NCBI GenBank assembly: GCA_023266895.1
Contig: JAHFOI010000005.1
Span: 1-45,438 of the forward strand
Length of the DNA: 45,438 bases
Origin: Candidatus Woesearchaeota archaeon
GTDB taxonomy: Archaea; Nanobdellota; Nanobdellia; Woesearchaeales; ARS49
Direction: 5' to 3'
Shown here: piece after piece, positions 40,575 through 45,438 of the stretch
Layout of the letters: each line of letters opens with the position of its first letter
Position numbering within the stretch: the stretch's first letter is position 1
The notes under the pieces: generated by a model
What the model was told of the DNA's origin: nothing
The model's input: only the letters and a program-made list of their open reading frames with translations
Database searches by the model: none
Position numbers and translations under genes: made by a program

Positions 40575-41528
40575 ATGAGTGAAGATGAAATAAGTGGAAC
40601 AGAAACAAAAAACAGGCTCTTATTCTTATATCGAGAGAATGATTATTACTCTGCAGCAATCCCAGAAGTACAAAAAATACTGCTTGCGAAAGGAATTTCA
40701 AGTGTAACCAAAAATTTCGGGCGAGATACTAAAAACGATACTATTCTGGAAAAACTTCAACAAGAAGCTCCACAACTCTTTGAAGAACCCAGTAGCACGC
40801 TCTTAATCTCAGATCATACCTGCTTGACTCGTATACCTCGAAAATACTCTGGAAAATTCAAATCAAAACTGAACTTAGATACGCTTGTGCATAAAACTGC
40901 AGTAAACTATATCTTGCCAGAGGCAAAAAAACATGATGCCTTTAGCTTCGGACTTGATGAAATGAATGAATATGGCTCTGCCTTCATCAAGTTAGTCAAA
41001 CAAGCATTACTGTATGAAACTCCAACCAAAGTTGTATTAATTGATGATAAATACTTCTATGAACACGCACCATTTAACAGCATAAGACCTCAACTTTGTG
41101 ATGCTAAAAATGTCGCGCTTCAACAAGGTGCAGACAATGCTCCACGCATACTTTCTGATTGGCTAATGCAAGCAGGAATCAAACCTGAATCCATCAAATT
41201 TTCGAACGAAAATCATCGCAGAACCTGTAGTAATCTAGAGTACAATAAAATAGATAGTAATCGAGAGAAATATGGCAGAATAGATGATATAAATTCTCCT
41301 CAAGAAAAAGTCTGGGTTCTCTCAGATAGACATGGTGGCGCAGAACACTGGGATTGCTCTATCTCATCACTTGTGTTAAGAACACTTTGTTTGCCACTGG
41401 TAAGTTTAGCGCACTCGATGAATCAAGAGGGTCTGCTTAAGATGCCAACAGATGTGCAAGGCCAATCTCTTGCAAACACGATTCTTGAAGAAATAAAACA
41501 ATATATTCATGGTGCAGGAGGTGCTTAA
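40575..41528 (+). CDS. Hypothetical protein in a TrmB-controlled operon
   Basis: Not recognised. A 317-residue soluble protein. The start is the ATG at 40575, preceded by an AAAGGTGA site; the longer GTG start lies inside that SD. The N-terminal part resembles alpha/beta domains (RLLFLYRENDYYSAAIPEVQKILLAKG), and the segments PTKVVLIDDKYFYE, KVWVLSDRHGGAEHWDCS and TCSNLEYNK are distinctive, with several D/H/C residues that could bind metal. It overlaps the bicupin by one base, so both act together, possibly in sugar or sugar-phosphate handling given the TrmB neighbour. Confidence 0.7.
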   Translation: MSEDEISGTETKNRLLFLYRENDYYSAAIPEVQKILLAKGISSVTKNFGRDTKNDTILEKLQQEAPQLFEEPSSTLLISDHTCLTRIPRKYSGKFKSKLNLDTLVHKTAVNYILPEAKKHDAFSFGLDEMNEYGSAFIKLVKQALLYETPTKVVLIDDKYFYEHAPFNSIRPQLCDAKNVALQQGADNAPRILSDWLMQAGIKPESIKFSNENHRRTCSNLEYNKIDSNREKYGRIDDINSPQEKVWVLSDRHGGAEHWDCSISSLVLRTLCLPLVSLAHSMNQEGLLKMPTDVQGQSLANTILEEIKQYIHGAGGA

Positions 41529-42349
41529 TGACACTGCAAATTCAACATGGACTTTTAAGTGAAGGAAACCTACAAAAGTATGATTGGGGTACTGTGCGAA
41601 TTCTTATGGCCGATTATGGAAAAGAACACGCAACTGCGCGGAATATTACGCTTAACAAAAATAGTTCTGTTAACTACTCTGTGTGGGCAGACAATTGTGA
41701 AGGAGTCCTGGTTGTTGAAGAAGGCTCTGGAGAACTTTATGTTGGAATGATAACTCACAAAATTGCAAAAGGAATGGCAATACACATTCCACAACATGAA
41801 GCCGAAAAGGTTCAAATTAAAAACACAGAAACACAGGAACTAAGCATAACTTGTGTAACTTTAGCACATGAAGAACTGCCTCCTTTAGGAAGTGTTCAGG
41901 TAGTAGATCCAGCACAAACTCCTTGGAAAATCTTTGAATATGAAGCATTAGGGCGACAAGGTGTTGTTGGAGCAAGCAAGCGAATTGGAGTGCTTCAACT
42001 CGCATTTCCTATAGAACAAATACCGCTTCACATACACCCGCATTCTGATAGATTCATTAGAACAATATCAGGCCAAGGATTTGTGTATGTTGAGCCTTAT
42101 AAATATGACATGGGAGCGAATGATGCGTTCATTGCTTTTCCACGATCTCAAGTGCACACAAATGGACCGCGACCTGGCAATTGGTGGATTATTTGGAGCT
42201 TTCACTTTCCCTGGATTGACCCAGAAGTTGATGAAGAAAACGTGGGTGGGTCAGAAGCCTATGCTAAATATCTCGCAGCACCACCCAAAGCATTGTGGAA
42301 AACAAAAAAAGAGTTGGTGGACGCACTAACAAAGCACCACAACACTTAA
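41528..42349 (+). CDS. Bicupin protein
   Basis: A 273-residue protein with two cupin domains (about 15-115 and 145-230). The second has PLHIHPHSDRFIRTISGQG and a VHTNGPRPG segment, giving His ligands (H-x-H and a later His) for a metal, as in phosphomannose isomerase-like or sugar-modifying cupins. The first domain appears degenerate. Being next to TrmB, it may be an isomerase or epimerase of sugars. The start codon overlaps the stop codon of the preceding gene (TAATG). Confidence 0.78.
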   Translation: MTLQIQHGLLSEGNLQKYDWGTVRILMADYGKEHATARNITLNKNSSVNYSVWADNCEGVLVVEEGSGELYVGMITHKIAKGMAIHIPQHEAEKVQIKNTETQELSITCVTLAHEELPPLGSVQVVDPAQTPWKIFEYEALGRQGVVGASKRIGVLQLAFPIEQIPLHIHPHSDRFIRTISGQGFVYVEPYKYDMGANDAFIAFPRSQVHTNGPRPGNWWIIWSFHFPWIDPEVDEENVGGSEAYAKYLAAPPKALWKTKKELVDALTKHHNT

Positions 42350-42373
42350 ATCAGTTCACGTTTTTACTTGCAC

Positions 42374-43099
42374 ATGCAGATAACAAGGGGTTGGCACGCA
42401 ATAGGTGTTGGGTTGTATCATGTGAGTTCTCAAACTCTGGTTTTTTCAGACTTACATTTAGGGTATGAAGCAGAACTGCATAGCAAAGGCGTGCTTGTGC
42501 CACGACGACAATATAAAGAAACAATTGCGGTATTGCGAAAAATAATTGAAAGCGCAAAATTGGTCAAGACCATTGTATTAAATGGTGATCTTAAACATTC
42601 ATTTGGGCGAATTAGCTCGCAAGAATGGAATGATATTTTGCGCTTGATTGATGAACTAAGAATGCATTGTTCACAGGTTGTTGTTGTCAAAGGAAACCAT
42701 GATGCAGTTATAGCTTCTGTGCTTGCGAAAAAAGAAGTAATTGCAGTTGATGAGTTCAGGGTTGAGGACACACTTGTTCTGCATGGCGATGAATTGCCTA
42801 CTGCTCATCAAATCAAAACCACGAAAATAATTATTATCGGCCATGATCATCCTGCAATAACATTGCGTCACAAATCAACATCACACAAGTACAAGTGCTA
42901 TTTGCGAGGTGCGTACACGCGAAGAACACTTATTGTGCAGCCAAGTACGTTTCCTCTTGTTGTGGGTAGTGATGTAGCCAAAGAACAACTTATGAGTCCT
43001 TTATTGCCTGCTGACTTACGTAGGTTTGAAATCTTTGTTGTTGATGAAAAAAAGCTTGAAGTGCTGGGATTTGGAAGGCTAGGAAAACTAAAGATTTAA
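42374..43099 (+). CDS. Calcineurin-like metallophosphoesterase (COG1407-like)
   Basis: A 241-residue protein. The five metallophosphoesterase blocks are present: FSDLHLGYE (D26, H28), LNGDLKH (D72), KGNHD (N108, H109), LHGDE and IIGHDHP. The pattern is that of the archaeal ICC-like phosphoesterase group. The ATG at 42374 is preferred over a TTG at 42368. The substrate is unknown. It lies 24 nt after the bicupin but may be a separate unit. Confidence 0.9.
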   Translation: MQITRGWHAIGVGLYHVSSQTLVFSDLHLGYEAELHSKGVLVPRRQYKETIAVLRKIIESAKLVKTIVLNGDLKHSFGRISSQEWNDILRLIDELRMHCSQVVVVKGNHDAVIASVLAKKEVIAVDEFRVEDTLVLHGDELPTAHQIKTTKIIIIGHDHPAITLRHKSTSHKYKCYLRGAYTRRTLIVQPSTFPLVVGSDVAKEQLMSPLLPADLRRFEIFVVDEKKLEVLGFGRLGKLKI

Positions 43100-43125
43100 A
43101 ATGCGCAATGGGATAATTTCTCTTT

Positions 43126-43797
43126 GTGAACAAAGCGTTAGTTTTTCCTACAAGCTGCGTAAGAGAAGTATATCCTACACTGGAACGAAGATCTTTGCCA
43201 AGAAATAGCATTGATAGTGAACGTTTTAGGTATGATTGGATTGAAGGTAAACCTGTTTGCAGCAGAGCGATAGAAACAGTGTTAAGATTAATTGGCTTAA
43301 GTAGAAGGGTTTTTGTGCCGATAAAAGGAGAATTTATGAGGATGTACTATGAAGATGAAGAAAGTGCAGTGTGCGAAATTCAAGGAAGACCAATTTCACT
43401 ATCTTCAAAATGTTCAGAAGGCGCTCCTGGGTATGTATACACTCCTGCTCTCTGTTTTCGAATAGAAAAAGATACTGTAGAATTGGGCGCAAGACTTATT
43501 GAGAACTCAACTGATTGCAGAGACCTAACTAATGTTGCGGTTGAGGGACTATGGAGTGATTTGCTTAAAGGTGCGTGTGTAAGAACTATGAGAGCGAGAG
43601 TATTTGGTCGAAGATTTTTTTATCAAGAATTGGGACTATCTGTGAGTCCCCCAAATAAACTGTTAGATGTTGTTGAAGGATTGCGCGGGGCTGCCCAAGT
43701 TGTTGCGCAAAATATTCTTCCAAGTCCGTATGATTATGGCACGGAGGAGTATAAACAGCTTGTTAAAGAAACTGCTCTTAAAGCGTGCAACACATAA
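43126..43797 (+). CDS. Hypothetical protein
   Basis: Not recognised. A 223-residue soluble protein started by GTG 26 nt after the phosphoesterase gene. It contains several short cysteine-bearing stretches (TSCVREVY, KPVCSRAIE, SSKCSEGAP, STDCRDLT) and a C-terminal helix. No membrane segment or known motif is visible. It may be co-transcribed with the phosphoesterase. The lack of a good ribosome site leaves the start uncertain. Confidence 0.55.
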   Translation: MNKALVFPTSCVREVYPTLERRSLPRNSIDSERFRYDWIEGKPVCSRAIETVLRLIGLSRRVFVPIKGEFMRMYYEDEESAVCEIQGRPISLSSKCSEGAPGYVYTPALCFRIEKDTVELGARLIENSTDCRDLTNVAVEGLWSDLLKGACVRTMRARVFGRRFFYQELGLSVSPPNKLLDVVEGLRGAAQVVAQNILPSPYDYGTEEYKQLVKETALKACNT

Positions 43798-43934
43798 AAA
43801 GTCTACACAGCATAGGCATCGTTTTGTGTTGAGTTTCTGCCCCCTGTTTTTGCAACAAGAATGCGTCGCTTATTTGTTGAGAATACCCCATCGCTTGGTA
43901 ACATTGGAAACTTATCGGTTTTCTTCAGAACCAC

Positions 43935-44768
43935 TTAGTGTTTGAATGCTTTCCAGTGCTTTTGCAAGAGCAGCGCGTCGCCTTCAATATTAGGGCTTTC
44001 GGTAATAACAACACCGTTTAGTTTGAAATCTTTCCAAACTGACATAAGCTCTTTCCATTTCAAATCACTTTCTTCAAGATTCAAATGGTTTTTTTCTCCT
44101 TTTTCACCATAATTAATGCCACACACTTGAATGTGCATGTTGTCTAAGGCAGTTCTGCCAAGCTCTTTTTCAACAAACGAAAGCATGTCAGTCCATTCTT
44201 GAGCTGAATTGTTTTTTCCATTATAACGAGCATGCAAGTGCGCAAAATCAATACATGGCAAGACCTGCTCAACTTCCTGACTGAGCTTCACACATTCTTT
44301 CAAGTCACCCCACTGAGTTTCTTTACCAGTAGTTTCAGGACGAATCCATACCTTAATGTTTTCGTTTTGCAAAGTTTTCACAATGGTTTTTGTGTGTTGC
44401 TTGACAAGGTCATGCACTGCTTCTTTAGGCCTGCCAAGATAAAACGCCATGTGCCAGGTAATACTCCAGCCACCACAGGAGTTGAGGATTTTTGCTGCAT
44501 GAATCATTTTATCAATAGACGCATCAAGTTTTGATTTTTCTAACGCCGCAAGATTCACAGTGTATTGACCATGCGCGCTCAAGCGAACATTGTTTTCTTT
44601 TGCTGCGTGATTTACTTCTTTGGCTAATTCCTCTGAGATATTCACGCTATGGCCAAACTGCAATTCCATAGCATCAAGACCAAGCTTTCTTACAGTGTTA
44701 ATGCCTTCAACAGTACCCTTACCTCGTGCGAGAATAGGAATGCCAGGATTGCCAAAGATAAGACTCAT
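43935..44768 (-). CDS. Endonuclease IV / xylose isomerase-like TIM-barrel protein
   Basis: A 277-residue protein with the AP-endonuclease-2 TIM barrel. Candidate metal ligands lie at LSAHGQYTVNLA, SITWHMAFYLG, VWIRPETTGK, CIDFAHLHARYNG, QVCGINYG and VVITESPNIEG. These follow the order H, H, E, D-H, H/N, E of endonuclease IV. It either repairs abasic sites in DNA or is a sugar isomerase of the same fold; the H-E-D-H spacing favours Nfo. It starts in an ATGA overlap with the following coiled-coil gene's stop codon. Confidence 0.85.
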   Translation of the reverse strand: MSLIFGNPGIPILARGKGTVEGINTVRKLGLDAMELQFGHSVNISEELAKEVNHAAKENNVRLSAHGQYTVNLAALEKSKLDASIDKMIHAAKILNSCGGWSITWHMAFYLGRPKEAVHDLVKQHTKTIVKTLQNENIKVWIRPETTGKETQWGDLKECVKLSQEVEQVLPCIDFAHLHARYNGKNNSAQEWTDMLSFVEKELGRTALDNMHIQVCGINYGEKGEKNHLNLEESDLKWKELMSVWKDFKLNGVVITESPNIEGDALLLQKHWKAFKH

Positions 44769-45438
44769 GGGAGACCACCTACTGATTGTTTTAGGGTGGT
44801 GATAAGGGATAGGCAGTCATTAATCTTGGTTTTCATGAGCTCCCAACTACTGTCTCCTGGACTGTAATTATATTCTTGAATATCTTTTTCTGAATGGAAC
44901 GTATCAATTGTGCTTATTATCTGTACACAAAGAGCTGAATATTTTTCGATTTTATCCAACATGATTTTTTTCTGTGGTTCAGGAAGACTTTGTGCCAACG
45001 CACTAATTTGTGTGAGTTTTTCGTGAGAGGCATTTGCGTCGATAACTACGTTGTTTCTAAAGTTGTTATAGTCATCTATTAAGTCTTGTTCAAAAGCAGT
45101 GGTACTTTTTTGAATATCAGTTATGTTGTTCCGCAGCATGCTAAGTGAATTTGTACTATAACCAAAGTTATAACTAAATTCTTCGCACAACTTCAGAAAT
45201 TCGTCAGTGAATTGAGGTGTATCTACAGGAGGTGCTACAGGTGATGGATGTACAGAAGTTGCTGTGCTAATTATTCTATCATGCTCAATAAGTAAACTGA
45301 GTGCTGTTGAAAGCTCAGTTGTGTTCCAGAATTCTTGGGCTGCTACAGTGCCTAGAGTGACAATACTATTACTTACCCAATTATCAATATTTGTGCGAAG
45401 CCCAGAAATTTTGGTTTCTTGGGCAGTTGTGAATTTTG
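44765..45438 (-). CDS. Helical coiled-coil protein, 5' end outside the window
   Basis: The frame is open from the window edge to the stop at 44765-44767, giving at least 224 residues. The visible protein is mostly helical with heptad-like repeats (DIQKSTTAFEQDLIDDYNNF, SALAQSLPEPQKKIMLDKIE) and a Pro/Val linker (PSPVAPPVDTP) in the middle, preceded by a helix with LRTNIDNWV. No family is recognised. It overlaps the endonuclease IV-like gene by 4 nt, so the two are co-translated. The start lies beyond the edge. Confidence 0.65.
   Translation of the reverse strand, partial: KFTTAQETKISGLRTNIDNWVSNSIVTLGTVAAQEFWNTTELSTALSLLIEHDRIISTATSVHPSPVAPPVDTPQFTDEFLKLCEEFSYNFGYSTNSLSMLRNNITDIQKSTTAFEQDLIDDYNNFRNNVVIDANASHEKLTQISALAQSLPEPQKKIMLDKIEKYSALCVQIISTIDTFHSEKDIQEYNYSPGDSSWELMKTKINDCLSLITTLKQSVGGLP

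Overview
The window is a gene-dense, AT-leaning stretch of an archaeal genome, most likely a DPANN archaeon (Woesearchaeota/Pacearchaeota-like). Archaeal marks are aIF5B, Cbf5, the KH/beta-CASP nuclease FttA/aCPSF1, a proteasome beta subunit, archaeal-type triosephosphate isomerase, TrmB, TATA/BRE promoters about 25-30 nt before many starts (many transcripts look leaderless), and bulge-helix-bulge (BHB) introns in RNA genes. DPANN is suggested by a divergent 16S 5' end, a short AlaRS without a C-terminal C-Ala domain, half-size membrane proteins and bacterial-type sugar enzymes. This placement is an inference; no search was run.

Layout. 1-5780: translation genes (PUA-like protein, aIF5B, AlaRS), a methyltransferase and a surface protein. 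5829-8439: a RelE/AbrB toxin-antitoxin pair, then the minus-strand operon fba-rpiB-rpe behind a large inverted repeat. 8659-11786: an exported thiol module (DsbA-like plus rhodanese), small unknown genes and a VapBC pair. 11805-17756: FttA, proteasome beta, an MFS transporter, tRNA-Leu, tRNA-Ile(UAU) and Cbf5. 17809-20285: tRNA-Ser, a ParA-like ATPase, tRNA-Glu with two tRNA-derived fragments, and a membrane-bound winged-helix regulator. 20442-28845: a surface-glycan block with two GT4 enzymes, one GT2 dolichyl-phosphate glycosyltransferase-like protein, two GT-C membrane glycosyltransferases, paired EamA/SMR half-transporters, a GtrA-like protein and a tyrosine phosphatase. 28897-32279: candidate structured RNAs, DoxX, tRNA-Lys, a VRR-NUC nuclease, TPI and a 23S-intervening-sequence-type four-helix-bundle protein. 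32385-37740: the rRNA operon on the minus strand, in the order 16S, tRNA-Ala, 23S, with no 5S seen nearby. 37969-45438: ZIP transporter, NYN nuclease, thioredoxin, a TrmB-controlled divergent locus with a bicupin, a phosphoesterase, an endonuclease IV-like TIM barrel and a truncated coiled-coil protein.

The most striking content is in the RNA genes. Five of the six tRNAs carry introns. tRNA-Ala(UGC) in the rRNA spacer carries two: a 22-nt intron at 37/38 and a 73-nt intron inside the T-loop at 59/60. Only removal of the second rebuilds the T-stem, the acceptor stem and the G3:U70 identity pair. The 16S gene contains a 118-nt insertion with an exact BHB motif at about E. coli 793/794, splitting the 787-806 universal primer site. 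tRNA-Glu(UUC) is flanked by a promoter-bearing copy of its own 5' third and by a short minihelix made from its two ends.
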